From Streptomyces camelliae (GTDB lineage: Bacteria; Actinomycetota; Actinomycetes; Streptomycetales; Streptomycetaceae), in NCBI RefSeq assembly GCF_027625935.1, contig NZ_CP115300.1, positions 7,316,001 to 7,380,000 of the forward strand: 64,000 nt of DNA. Direction: 5' to 3'. The translations under genes were made by a program, and so were the position numbers. The notes below the pieces were generated by a model. The model saw only the letters and a program-made list of their open reading frames with translations. It made no database searches and was not told where the DNA came from. Numbering within the stretch: position 1 is the stretch's first letter; every line of letters starts with the position of its first letter. Below, one piece after another: positions 24,522 through 33,254 of this stretch.

Positions 24522-25880
24522 GTGGCAGACCGCACACCCCCGCTCGGCGTCGAGGAACTGCACGCCCTTGTCGCGAGCGGTGAGATCGACACTGTCGTCC
24601 TGGCCTTCCCCGACATGCAAGGGCGCCTCCAGGGCAAGCGGTTCGCCGCCCGCTTCTTCCTCGACGAGGTCCTGCACCACGGCACCGAGGGCTGCAACTA
24701 CCTCCTCGCCGTCGACACCGAGATGAACACCGTCGACGGCTACGCGATGTCCTCCTGGGAGCGCGGCTACGGCGACTTCGCCATGCACCCCGACCTCGGC
24801 ACCCTGCGCCGTATCCCCTGGCACCCCGGTACCGCCCTGCTCGTCGCCGACCTCGCCTGGAACGACGGCACCCCGGTCGTCGCCGCGCCCCGCCAGATCC
24901 TGCGCCGCCAGCTGGAGCGGCTCGCCGAGCTCGGCTACACCGCCCAGGTCGGCACCGAGCTGGAGTTCATCGTCTTCAAGGACAGCTACGAGGCGGCCTG
25001 GGACGCGGGCTACAAAGGGCTCACGCCCGCCAACCAGTACAACATCGACTACTCCATCCTCGGCACCGGCCGCATCGAGCCCCTGCTGCGCCGCCTGCGC
25101 AACGACATGGCCGGCGCCGGCCTCACCGTCGAGTCCGCCAAGGGCGAGTGCAACCCCGGCCAGCACGAGATCGCCTTCCGCTACGACGAGGCCCTCGTCA
25201 CCTGCGACCAGCACGCCCTGTACAAGACGGGCGCCAAGGAGATCGCCGCGCAGGAGGGCGTCTCGATCACGTTCATGGCCAAGTACAACGAGCGCGAGGG
25301 CAACTCCTGTCACATCCACCTCTCGCTCGCCGACGCCGACGGCACCAACGCCATGGCCGACGGCGACGGCATGTCCGACGTGATGCGGCACTTCCTCGCC
25401 GGACAGCTCGCCGCCCTGCGCGACTTCTCCCTCCTCTACGCCCCCAACATCAACTCCTACAAGCGGTTCCAGCCCGGCTCCTTCGCGCCCACCGCCGTCG
25501 CCTGGGGCCACGACAACCGCACCTGTGCGCTGCGCGTGGTCGGCCACGGCCGCTCCCTGCGCTTCGAGAACCGCCTGCCCGGCGGCGACGTCAACCCGTA
25601 CCTCGCCGTCGCCGGTCTCGTCGCGGCCGGCCTGTACGGCATCGAGCAGAAGCTGGAACTCCCCGAACCCTGCCCCGGCAACGCCTACACCGCGGACTTC
25701 GAGCACGTCCCGACCACCCTGCGCGAGGCCGCCGAGCTGTGGGAGAACAGCCCCGTCGCCAAGGCCGCCTTCGGCGACGAGGTCGTGGCCCACTACCGCA
25801 ACATGGCGCGCGTCGAGCTGGAGGCCTTCGACGCCGCGGTCACCGACTGGGAGCTGCGCCGCTCCTTCGAACGCCTGTGA
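24522..25880 (+). CDS. glnA4: Glutamine-synthetase-like gamma-glutamylamide synthetase (GlnA4 type)
   Basis: 452 residues. The glutamine synthetase catalytic domain is complete: AKGECNPGQHEIAF near residue 210, the metal-binding GNSCHIHLSL near 265, the NSYKRFQPGSFAP glutamate-binding loop near 310, and RFENRLPGGDVNPYL near 350. The N-terminus (GEIDTVVLAFPDMQGRLQGKR) is of the GlnA-like group in Streptomyces. In S. coelicolor GlnA4 is reported as a gamma-glutamylethanolamide synthetase. The GTG follows AAGGAGG. The gene is followed at 23 bp by an aldehyde dehydrogenase and then an SDR, matching a pathway that glutamylates an amine, oxidises it and releases glutamate. The exact amine is inferred from synteny. 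Confidence 0.88.
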   Translation: MADRTPPLGVEELHALVASGEIDTVVLAFPDMQGRLQGKRFAARFFLDEVLHHGTEGCNYLLAVDTEMNTVDGYAMSSWERGYGDFAMHPDLGTLRRIPWHPGTALLVADLAWNDGTPVVAAPRQILRRQLERLAELGYTAQVGTELEFIVFKDSYEAAWDAGYKGLTPANQYNIDYSILGTGRIEPLLRRLRNDMAGAGLTVESAKGECNPGQHEIAFRYDEALVTCDQHALYKTGAKEIAAQEGVSITFMAKYNEREGNSCHIHLSLADADGTNAMADGDGMSDVMRHFLAGQLAALRDFSLLYAPNINSYKRFQPGSFAPTAVAWGHDNRTCALRVVGHGRSLRFENRLPGGDVNPYLAVAGLVAAGLYGIEQKLELPEPCPGNAYTADFEHVPTTLREAAELWENSPVAKAAFGDEVVAHYRNMARVELEAFDAAVTDWELRRSFERL

Positions 25881-25903
25881 ACCAGCCTGTGAAAGGTCGA
25901 TCC

Positions 25904-27277
25904 GTGTCCGACTCAGACGAGTTGAAGGTCCTCAACCCCGCCACGGAAGAGGTCGTCGCCACCGTCCCCGCCGCGAGCGAGGAGGACGTGGCCGCCGCCG
26001 TCGTACGCGCCGTACGCGCCCAGACCCGGTGGGCCGCCCTCGCCCCCGCCGACCGGGCCCGGCTGCTGCGCCGCTTCGCCGACACCGTCGACGCCCACGT
26101 CGAGGAACTGGCCCGGCTGGAGGTCCGCGAGGCGGGCCACACCGTCGGCAACGCCCGCTGGGAGGCCGGCAACGCCCGTGACCTGCTGCTCTACGCGGCG
26201 GGCGGCGCCGAACGCCTCCTCGGCAAGCAGATCCCGGTCCCCGGCGGCTGGGACGTCACCTTCCAGGAACCCCTCGGCGTGGTCGGCGTGATCGCCCCCT
26301 GGAACTTCCCGATGCCCATCGCCGCCTGGGGCTCCTTCCCGGCGCTCGCGGCCGGCAACGCGGTGGTCCTCAAGCCCGCCGAGACCACTCCGCTGACGGC
26401 TCTGCGGCTGGCCGAACTCGCCTTGGAGGCGGGCCTGCCCGAGCACGTCTTCCAGGTCCTCCCCGGCCACGGCCACACCGCCGGCCGTGCCCTGGTGGAC
26501 CACCCGGACGTCGCCAAGATCGTGTTCACCGGCTCCACCCGCACCGGCCGCGAGGTCATGGAGCGCTGCGCCAAGCTCGTGAAGCCGGTCACCCTGGAAC
26601 TCGGCGGCAAGAGCCCCAACGTCGTCTTCGCCGACGCCGACCTGAAAACCGCCCTCGACCCGTTCTCCTTCCTGGACAACTCCGGCCAGGACTGCTGCGC
26701 CCGCACCCGCATCCTCGTCCAGGAGACGGTGCTGGAGGAGGCCCGGGACTTCCTCGCCGACGCGCTGGCCGCCGTGGTCGTGGGCGACCCCGCCGACGAG
26801 AAGACCCAGATGGGCCCGCTGATCTCCCGTCAGCAGCTGGAGCGCGTACGGTCGTACGTCCCCGACGACGCCCCCGCCCTGCGCGGCAGCGCCCCCGACG
26901 GCCCCGGCTTCTGGTTCCCGCCGACGGTCCTGACGGGGGAGCGGCACGACAGCGCGGCGGCCTGCGAGGAGATCTTCGGCCCGGTCGCCGTCCTCCTCCC
27001 CTTCACCGACGAGGCCGACGCGATCCGTCTCGCGGGCGCCACCCCCTACGGCCTGTCCGGCTCGATCTGGACCCGGGACCTCGGCCGCGCCCTGCGCGTG
27101 TCCCAGGCCGTCCGGGCCGGCAACCTGTCCGTCAACTCCCACTCCAGCGTCCGCTACTGGACCCCGTTCGGCGGCTTCAAGCAGTCCGGCCTCGGCCGTG
27201 AACTCGGCCCCGACGCCCTGACCGCCTTCACCGAGACCAAGAACGTCTTCATCAGCACGGAGGGTCCCGCACAGTGA
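25904..27277 (+). CDS. NAD(P)-dependent aldehyde dehydrogenase
   Basis: 457 residues. All key motifs are present: the Rossmann PWNFP region near residue 130, FTGSTRTGREV near 210, the general base in LELGGKSPN near 235, and the catalytic cysteine in NSGQDCCAR near 265. PFGGFKQSGLGRE lies near the C-terminus. It is expected to oxidise an aldehyde to an acid; by context this would be a gamma-glutamylated amino-aldehyde. The GTG start gives MSDSDELKVLNPATEEV. The next gene overlaps its stop (GTGA), so the three genes glnA4, this one and the SDR form one operon. Confidence 0.92.
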   Translation: MSDSDELKVLNPATEEVVATVPAASEEDVAAAVVRAVRAQTRWAALAPADRARLLRRFADTVDAHVEELARLEVREAGHTVGNARWEAGNARDLLLYAAGGAERLLGKQIPVPGGWDVTFQEPLGVVGVIAPWNFPMPIAAWGSFPALAAGNAVVLKPAETTPLTALRLAELALEAGLPEHVFQVLPGHGHTAGRALVDHPDVAKIVFTGSTRTGREVMERCAKLVKPVTLELGGKSPNVVFADADLKTALDPFSFLDNSGQDCCARTRILVQETVLEEARDFLADALAAVVVGDPADEKTQMGPLISRQQLERVRSYVPDDAPALRGSAPDGPGFWFPPTVLTGERHDSAAACEEIFGPVAVLLPFTDEADAIRLAGATPYGLSGSIWTRDLGRALRVSQAVRAGNLSVNSHSSVRYWTPFGGFKQSGLGRELGPDALTAFTETKNVFISTEGPAQ

Positions 27278-28056
27278 CCGAAGACATCATCTGCCGCCGC
27301 CTGGTCGGCCGCACCGCCGTCGTCACCGGAGCCGGCAGCGGCATCGGCCTCGCCACCGCCCGCCGGCTCGCCTCCGAGGGCGCCCACGTCGTCTGCGCGG
27401 ACGTCGACGAGGCCCGCGGCAAGGCCGTCGCCGACGAGGTCGGCGGACTCTTCGTGAAGGTCGACGTCACCGACCCCGAGCAGGTCGAAGCGCTGTTCAA
27501 GACGGCGTACGACACCTACGGCAGCGTCGACGTCGCCTTCAACAACGCGGGCATCTCCCCGCCGGACGACGACTCCATCCTGGAGACCGGCCTGGAGGCC
27601 TGGAAGCGGGTGCAGGAGGTCAACCTCACCTCCGTGTACCTGTGCTGCAAGGCCGCGATCCCCTACATGCGCCGCCAGGGCAAGGGCTCCATCATCAACA
27701 CCGCGTCCTTCGTGGCGAGGATGGGCGCGGCCACGAGCCAGATCTCGTACACCGCCTCCAAGGGCGGCGTGCTCGCCATGTCCCGTGAGCTGGGCGTGCA
27801 GTTCGCGCGGGAGGGGATCAGGGTCAACGCCCTGTGCCCCGGCCCGGTCAACACCCCTCTCCTGCAGGAGCTGTTCGCCAAGGACCCGGAGCGGGCCGCC
27901 CGCCGCCTGGTGCACATCCCGGTCGGCCGGTTCGCCGAGGCCGAGGAGATCGCCGCCGCCGTCGCCTTCCTGGCCAGCGACGACTCCTCCTTCGTCAACG
28001 CCTCCGACTTCCTGGTGGACGGGGGAATCGCGGGCGCGTACGTCACGCCGCTGTAG
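27274..28056 (+). CDS. Short-chain dehydrogenase/reductase
   Basis: 260 residues of the classical SDR type. The cofactor motif TGAGSGIG lies near residue 16, NNAGISPPD near 90, the catalytic serine region NTASFVARMG near 145, and SYTASKGG with catalytic Tyr and Lys near 160. The C-terminal VDGGIAGAY is typical. The acidic residue after the second strand (VCADVDEA) predicts NAD rather than NADP. It is translationally coupled to the aldehyde dehydrogenase. In the presumed pathway it would oxidise an alcohol group, for instance of glutamylethanolamide, before the aldehyde step. That order is inference. Confidence 0.9.
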   Translation: MTEDIICRRLVGRTAVVTGAGSGIGLATARRLASEGAHVVCADVDEARGKAVADEVGGLFVKVDVTDPEQVEALFKTAYDTYGSVDVAFNNAGISPPDDDSILETGLEAWKRVQEVNLTSVYLCCKAAIPYMRRQGKGSIINTASFVARMGAATSQISYTASKGGVLAMSRELGVQFAREGIRVNALCPGPVNTPLLQELFAKDPERAARRLVHIPVGRFAEAEEIAAAVAFLASDDSSFVNASDFLVDGGIAGAYVTPL

Positions 28057-28062
28057 GACGCG

Positions 28063-29265
28063 TCAGAGGAACGTGTGCCCCTCACCCCGGTAGGTGGGCA
28101 CGGTCGCGGTGACCGTGTCCCCCTCGATCAGGTGCAGGGCCTCGAAGCGCTCGCACAGCTCGCCCGCCTTGGCGTGCCGGAACCACACCTTGTCGCCGAT
28201 GAGGAGGTCGTCGGCGGGCGAGCCGAGCAGCGGGGTCTGCACCTCACCCGGGCCCTCCTGCGGGTCGTACGCCAGGCCCTCCGGCAGATACGGCACCGGC
28301 AGCCGGTCGGTACCGGCGGCGCCGGAGGCCGGGTACCCGCCGCCGAGCACCGTGACGACCCCGACCCCCGGGCGCCGTACGACGGGCTGGGCGAAGAGGG
28401 CCGCGGGCCGCCCGGTGAAGGACGTGTAGTTGTCGAACAGCCGCGGCACATACAGCCCCGAACCGGCCGCGATCTCCGTCACCGCCCCCTCGGCCGCGGT
28501 GTGCTGCACACTGCCCGTGCCGCCGCCGTTGACGAACTCCAGGCCGGGGACGACGGCCCGCACCGCGCGCACCGCCGCCGACCGCCGCTCGGCCAGCTCC
28601 CGGCGGGCCGCCGCCTGCATGAGCCGGACCGCCCGGGACCGCAGCGGCCGCCCGGCGACCGCGTCCCCGACCCCCGCTATGTGCCCCTCGTACCCCATGA
28701 TCCCCACCAGCCGGAAACCCGGCCGCCGGGCCACCGACCGTGCCATGTCGGCGAGTTGGGCGGGGGAGTGCAGCGGGGAGCGCCGGGCCCCGACCCGCAC
28801 CCGGCCGCCGAGCAGCTTCAGCGCGGTGTCCAACTCCAGGCAGACACGGACGACTTCGCGCCCACCCTCACGGGCCGCGTCGATGAGGTCGAGCTGGGCG
28901 ACGTCGTCCACCATCACGGTGACCGCGCCGGCGAGCTTGGGATCGGCGGCCAGCTCCGCGAAGCCGGAACGGTCGGCGGACGGATACGCCAGCAGGATGT
29001 CGTCGAATCCGGACCGCGCGAGCCACAGCGACTCGGCCAGGGTGAACGACATGATGCCCTGGAAGCCGTCCTTGGCCAGGACCCGTTCCAGCAGGGCCCG
29101 GCAGCGAACCGACTTGCTGGCGACCCGGACCGGCTTCCCGGCGGCCCGGCGGACCAGATCCTCCGCGTTGGCGTCGAAGGCGTCCAGGTCCACGATCGCG
29201 AGGGGGGCGTCGAGATGGGCGGTGGCCCGGTCGTAACGGGCCCGGTCAGCGGCGAGCGCAGTCAT
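28063..29265 (-). CDS. PLP-dependent amino acid deaminase/aldolase, alanine-racemase N-terminal fold
   Basis: 400 residues. The N-terminal alanine-racemase-like barrel begins LAIVDLDAFDANAEDLVRRA. The PLP lysine sits in RVASKSVRC (near residue 52), and the glycine-rich phosphate site is FVNGGGTGSVQ near 245. The C-terminal domain has the metal-binding motif of D-threonine aldolase/D-serine deaminase-like proteins (GDKVWFRHAKAGELCERF, near residue 360, with His and Cys). Such enzymes deaminate or cleave D-amino acids. The gene converges with the SDR, ending six bases from its stop. The reading frame stays open far upstream on this strand, but that is the antisense shadow of the neighbouring Pro-rich gene. 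Confidence 0.85.
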   Translation of the reverse strand: MTALAADRARYDRATAHLDAPLAIVDLDAFDANAEDLVRRAAGKPVRVASKSVRCRALLERVLAKDGFQGIMSFTLAESLWLARSGFDDILLAYPSADRSGFAELAADPKLAGAVTVMVDDVAQLDLIDAAREGGREVVRVCLELDTALKLLGGRVRVGARRSPLHSPAQLADMARSVARRPGFRLVGIMGYEGHIAGVGDAVAGRPLRSRAVRLMQAAARRELAERRSAAVRAVRAVVPGLEFVNGGGTGSVQHTAAEGAVTEIAAGSGLYVPRLFDNYTSFTGRPAALFAQPVVRRPGVGVVTVLGGGYPASGAAGTDRLPVPYLPEGLAYDPQEGPGEVQTPLLGSPADDLLIGDKVWFRHAKAGELCERFEALHLIEGDTVTATVPTYRGEGHTFL

Positions 29266-29539
29266 GACGGAAGCCTGCCAGACAGAATTACCGCAGGGTA
29301 GGGGGACGTTCCGGGCAGATGCCCCGGGCGCGCGGACTGGTTCTGATTCTCCGACGGACAACCCGTAGAGTGACGCGCACGTACGACGGAACGCGCCCTC
29401 CCGTTTCACCTGAACCGGGATGCCGGTCCGGCCGTACGGGTATGCGTGCCCGGACGGAGCTTTGCGCACCGGGCGCGGCCGAGCAGCACGGCGGCCCACG
29501 TACGCGACGACGGCCCGGGCACGAGGAAACGGGGGGTGC

Positions 29540-31879
29540 ATGAGCACGGAAGCCCGCCACGCCCCGATCCCACCACGCCCGTCTTCTCCACCGGCCCCGT
29601 CCGCCGCACACGATGCGTCTCCTTCGCAGCGCCCGTCTGCTGCGCAGGGCCCGGCTACTGGGCAGGGTCCGGCTACTGGGCAGGGTCCGGCTCCTTTGCA
29701 GGGGCAGTCGACTCCGCCACGGTCGTCGCATGCGCCGGGTCCGTCGGCTCCGGTGAATCCGTCGAGTCCGACCGCGCCGCGTCCGTCGCATGCGCCGGGC
29801 CCGTTGAATCCCGTGAGTCCGGCTGCGCCGCCGCGTCCGATGTCTTCGCCGAGCCTGTCGGGGCCGTCAGGGCCGTCGGGGCTGCCCGGTCCGTCGCGTC
29901 CGCCTGTGCCGCCGCGCCCGTCGTCCTCGCCAGGTCCGTCGACCCCGGCGAGTGCGTCTGCGCCGCCGTCCCACCCGGCTGTGCCGCCAACCCCTACGCC
30001 GTCGTCCACCACAGCCCACCCGTCGAGTCCGGTACGCCCGCAGCCCCCGACACGCCCCTCCACCGTGCCCGGCGGTTCCGTCGGCACCGCGCCCGGCCGC
30101 CTGGCCGACGCGGCCTCGGGCCGTCTGGCCGACACTGCTCCAAGCCACCCCGCCGGCACCGTCCCGCGCCACCCCACCAGCACCGCGCCCGCCGACTCCG
30201 TCGGCACCACCCCCGGCCGCCAGGCCCACACCGCTCCAAGCCACCCCGCCGGCACCGCGCCCGCCGACTCCGTCGGCACCACCCCCGGCCGCCAGGCCCA
30301 CACTGCTCCAAGCCACCCTGCCGGCACCGCGCCCGCCGACTCCGTCGGCACCACCCCCGGCCGCCAGGCCCACACTGCTCCAAGCCACCCCGCCGGCACC
30401 GCGCCGGGCGGCTCTGGCGGCACCGTCCCCCGCCACCCCGCCGGCACCGCGCCCGATGGTTCCGTCGGCACTGCCCCCACGCACCTGGCGGACACCGAAC
30501 TGTTCGATGACCCTGATGACGAGCCGTCCGTCTTCACCCCGCGTGCCGGTCGGCCGACCGGTGGCGAGGGGGCGCGTGATGGTCGGGGCGGTGGGGGGAA
30601 GCCTGTCGTGCCTGAGGGGGTCGAGGCGGTGAGTCCGCCTCCGCCGCCTGCCTCGGCTCGGTTCCCCGACGTGCCGCCGCGTGCGGGGCGGACGGGGCGG
30701 CACGACGGTTCCGGTCCGGGTGGTTCCGCCGCGCGTCCCGCGGCGCGGCCCGGGCAGGAGTCACGGCGGCCGGGAGGCCCCGCGGAGACCCCCTCCGAGA
30801 CGACCGCCCGGCTTCGTCCGGTACCTGCCGTGGAGACCACGGCCCGGCTCCGGCCGATTCCCGGGTCCCGTGAATCCCAGCGCCCCGGTGCCACCCCCGA
30901 GTCCGCCGGGGTCGGCGCCGAGTCGCGTACCGGTTCCATACCCGCTTCCTCATCCGCCTCCTCGGCCCGCGCCTGGAGTCCGCTGGCGCCCGCCCACCCC
31001 GTCGGCCCGACCCCGCCCGCACCCTCCGCCGGTCCGGACCCGGCGCTGTCCTGGAGCGCCGGCGCGGCCGCGCGGCCCGTCGTGTCGTTCGGGCAGCCCG
31101 AGGCCTTCGCGGAGCCCGCCCGGCACCGGGTGGGCCCCCACACCGCCGCCGCTGCCGCCTGCCTCGTGCTCGGCCTCGGCCTCATCGGCGGTGCTGTGAC
31201 CGGGAGTTGGCTCACCGGCGACGGCGGGGACACCGCCGCCGTGGACCACTTCACCACCGCCGCCACGCTCTGGCACAGCGTGCCCGTCGACCAGCTGTTC
31301 CCGCCCACCGTCGCGGGCACCGGCGCCGGACCCGGCGGCGCCGACCGCACCTGGACGAGGATCGCCGTGGCCCCGGACAGCGGCTGCGCCCACGCCTTCG
31401 ACCCGCTGCTGCAGAAGGTCCTCACCCCGCTCGGCTGTCAGCGGCTGCTGCGCGCCACCTACACCGACGCCACCCAGAGCTACGTCACCACCGTCGGCCT
31501 GCTGTTCACGAACGCCGACCCCGCCGCCATGTCCGCGCTCGCCGCCCGCTTCCGCACCGAGGGACTGGACCGCCGCACCGACCTGATGCCCCGGCCGTAC
31601 GCCGCCGAGGGCACCCTCGCGGCCGGTTTCGGCGACAAGCAGCGCGCCTCCTGGACCGTCTCCGTCCTCACCGACGCCCCGGTCGTCGCCTACGCCGTCT
31701 CCGGCTGGGCCGACGGCCGCACCGTCGACGAGCCCCAGCCCGCCGCCGCTGCCGTCAGCCCCAGCGCCACCACCGCACCCGCCCAGGCGGGCCTCGGCAA
31801 CGAGGCCCAGGGCCTGGCCGACCGCATCGCACGGCGCCTGCGCCAGCACATCGGCACGGCCACGGAGAAACCCTCATGA
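29540..31879 (+). CDS. Giant Pro/Ser/Thr-rich single-pass membrane protein
   Basis: 779 residues. Residues 1 to about 530 are low-complexity, dominated by Pro, Ser, Thr, Ala and Gly, with three near-identical 24-residue repeats in the middle. A hydrophobic span follows (AACLVLGLGLIGGAVTGSWL, near residue 540), then a folded domain of about 215 residues with Cys pairs (DSGCAHAF, TPLGCQRLLRATYTD). The long disordered part precedes the membrane span, so it is probably cytoplasmic and the C-domain outside; topology needs proof. The ATG follows a GGGGGG ribosome-binding site. Its stop overlaps the start of the mycosin-like protease (ATGA), so both are made together and the C-domain may be a partner or substrate of the protease. 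No named family recognised. Confidence 0.75.
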   Translation: MSTEARHAPIPPRPSSPPAPSAAHDASPSQRPSAAQGPATGQGPATGQGPAPLQGQSTPPRSSHAPGPSAPVNPSSPTAPRPSHAPGPLNPVSPAAPPRPMSSPSLSGPSGPSGLPGPSRPPVPPRPSSSPGPSTPASASAPPSHPAVPPTPTPSSTTAHPSSPVRPQPPTRPSTVPGGSVGTAPGRLADAASGRLADTAPSHPAGTVPRHPTSTAPADSVGTTPGRQAHTAPSHPAGTAPADSVGTTPGRQAHTAPSHPAGTAPADSVGTTPGRQAHTAPSHPAGTAPGGSGGTVPRHPAGTAPDGSVGTAPTHLADTELFDDPDDEPSVFTPRAGRPTGGEGARDGRGGGGKPVVPEGVEAVSPPPPPASARFPDVPPRAGRTGRHDGSGPGGSAARPAARPGQESRRPGGPAETPSETTARLRPVPAVETTARLRPIPGSRESQRPGATPESAGVGAESRTGSIPASSSASSARAWSPLAPAHPVGPTPPAPSAGPDPALSWSAGAAARPVVSFGQPEAFAEPARHRVGPHTAAAAACLVLGLGLIGGAVTGSWLTGDGGDTAAVDHFTTAATLWHSVPVDQLFPPTVAGTGAGPGGADRTWTRIAVAPDSGCAHAFDPLLQKVLTPLGCQRLLRATYTDATQSYVTTVGLLFTNADPAAMSALAARFRTEGLDRRTDLMPRPYAAEGTLAAGFGDKQRASWTVSVLTDAPVVAYAVSGWADGRTVDEPQPAAAAVSPSATTAPAQAGLGNEAQGLADRIARRLRQHIGTATEKPS
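30191..30406 (+). repeat. Three tandem 72-bp repeats within the Pro-rich protein
   Basis: Units starting at bases 30191, 30263 and 30335 are nearly identical and keep the frame, encoding 24 residues that begin ADSVGTTPGRQAHTAPSHPA. Degenerate copies flank the array. The array probably varies in copy number between strains. Confidence 0.85.
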
Positions 31880-33093
31880 CGGGATCGAGGCGTTCGAGGC
31901 GATCGATACGCGGCCACCGGCGCCCGGCCCCCGCCGGAGCCGCGGTGAGCCTGCTGCTCGCCGGCGCCCTCACCCTGCTGCCGTCCGCCGCCGCCCACGC
32001 CGACGGCATCCGCGCCCAGCAGTGGGGCCTCGACGCCCTGCACCTGGACGAGGCCTGGCAGACCACCAAGGGCCGGGGCGTCACCGTCGCCGTCCTGGAC
32101 ACCGGCGTCGAGGCCGACCATCCCGACCTCGCCGGCAACGTCCTGCCCGGCCAGGACATGATCGGCTTCGGCGCCCGGCAGGGCGAGCGCACCTGGGCCC
32201 GGCACGGCACCGCCATGGCCGGCATCATCGCCGGGCACGGACACGGACCGGGCAACTCCGCCGGCGTCATGGGCGTCGCCCCCGAGGCGAAGATCCTGCC
32301 CGTCCGGGTGATCCTGGAGGACGGCGACCCCGCCCGCACCAAGGCCCGTACGATCCGGGGCAACGCCCTCGCCGACGGCATCCGCTGGGCCGCCGACCAC
32401 GGCGCCGACGTCATCAACCTCTCCCTCGGCGACGACTCGAACTCCGCGCACCCCGAGCCGAGCGAGGACGAGGCCGTGCAGTACGCCCTGAAGAAGGGCG
32501 TGGTCGTCGTCGCCTCCGCGGGCAACGGCGGTGAGAAGGGCGACCACATCTCCTACCCGGCCGCCTACCCCGGCGTGATCGCCGCCACCGCCGTCGACCG
32601 CTACGGCACCCGCGCCTCCTTCTCCACCCGCCGCTGGTACGCCGCGGTCAGCGCGCCCGGCGTCGACGTGGTCATCGCCGACCCCGACCACAAGTACTAC
32701 GAGGGCTGGGGCACGTCGGCCGCCTCCGCCTTCGTCTCCGGCGCGGCCGCCCTGATCAAGGCCGCCCACCCCGGTCTGACCCCGGCCCAGATCAAGAAGC
32801 TCCTGGAGGACACCGCCCGGGACGCGCCGGTCGGCGGCCGGGACGACTCCCGCGGCTACGGCATGATCGACCCGGCGGCGGCACTGCAGGCGGCCGGCCG
32901 GCTCCGGCCGGAGAGTCTGCGCGTGGCGTCGTACGGCAAGAAGTACTTCGGCAGCGGCCCGGACGCCCCCAAGGCCACCTCCTCGACCGCCGACTGGGCG
33001 GGCCCGCTGGCCGGCGGCACCGGCGGGGTGCTGCTGGTGGCGGGCGTGGTGCTGTGGCGGGGGCGCAGGCAGCGCACGGACGGGGGCGCCTGA
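31876..33093 (+). CDS. Mycosin-like subtilisin (S8) with C-terminal membrane anchor
   Basis: 405 residues. A basic N-terminus and hydrophobic segment ending ALTLLPSAAAHAD form a signal peptide. The catalytic triad is visible: Asp75 in VAVLDTGVEADHPDL, His110 in RHGTAMAGII and Ser281 in GTSAASAFVSG. A C-terminal hydrophobic span (GPLAGGTGGVLLVAGVVLW) followed by Arg-rich residues anchors the protein. This is the layout of MycP proteases of type VII secretion, but no ESX ATPase, WXG100 or EccD gene adjoins. The ATG overlaps the stop of the Pro-rich membrane protein. The serine motif departs from the common GTSMAAP. It should act outside the membrane. Confidence 0.88.
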   Translation: MTGSRRSRRSIRGHRRPAPAGAAVSLLLAGALTLLPSAAAHADGIRAQQWGLDALHLDEAWQTTKGRGVTVAVLDTGVEADHPDLAGNVLPGQDMIGFGARQGERTWARHGTAMAGIIAGHGHGPGNSAGVMGVAPEAKILPVRVILEDGDPARTKARTIRGNALADGIRWAADHGADVINLSLGDDSNSAHPEPSEDEAVQYALKKGVVVVASAGNGGEKGDHISYPAAYPGVIAATAVDRYGTRASFSTRRWYAAVSAPGVDVVIADPDHKYYEGWGTSAASAFVSGAAALIKAAHPGLTPAQIKKLLEDTARDAPVGGRDDSRGYGMIDPAAALQAAGRLRPESLRVASYGKKYFGSGPDAPKATSSTADWAGPLAGGTGGVLLVAGVVLWRGRRQRTDGGA

Positions 33094-33210
33094 GGCGTCC
33101 GGGCCGCCGACCGGCGATGTACTCGATCTCCGGGTGGCGCGGCGAGGCGCCCCGCAGCAGATGCCCGGGGTCCGGCCGGCCGCGCAGCTGGAGATCACCT
33201 TCCGTTCGGC

Positions 33211-33241
33211 GTCAAGTGCCTTGAATCCCAGGTCACTTGAC
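33211..33241. terminator. Inverted repeat between convergent genes, possible bidirectional terminator
   Basis: GTCAAGTG-N15-CACTTGAC has perfect 8-bp arms and lies between the ends of the protease and the beta-lactamase-fold gene. The surrounding 160 bp contain no gene I can support. Confidence 0.45.
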
Positions 33242-33254
33242 TTCGGAAGGAAGA

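Noticed and set aside
30191..30406. Regular repeats that might suggest a CRISPR array
   Set aside because: Units are directly adjacent without spacers and keep an open reading frame, so they are a coding tandem repeat.
28063..31425. A 1,120-codon open frame on the minus strand
   Set aside because: Only the last 400 codons, the PLP enzyme, look like protein. The rest is the antisense shadow of the Pro-rich gene, whose GC-rich codons leave no stops.
33094..33254. Possible gene remnant between the mycosin and the beta-lactamase-fold gene
   Set aside because: Both strands give short peptides without a convincing family match; only the inverted repeat stands out.
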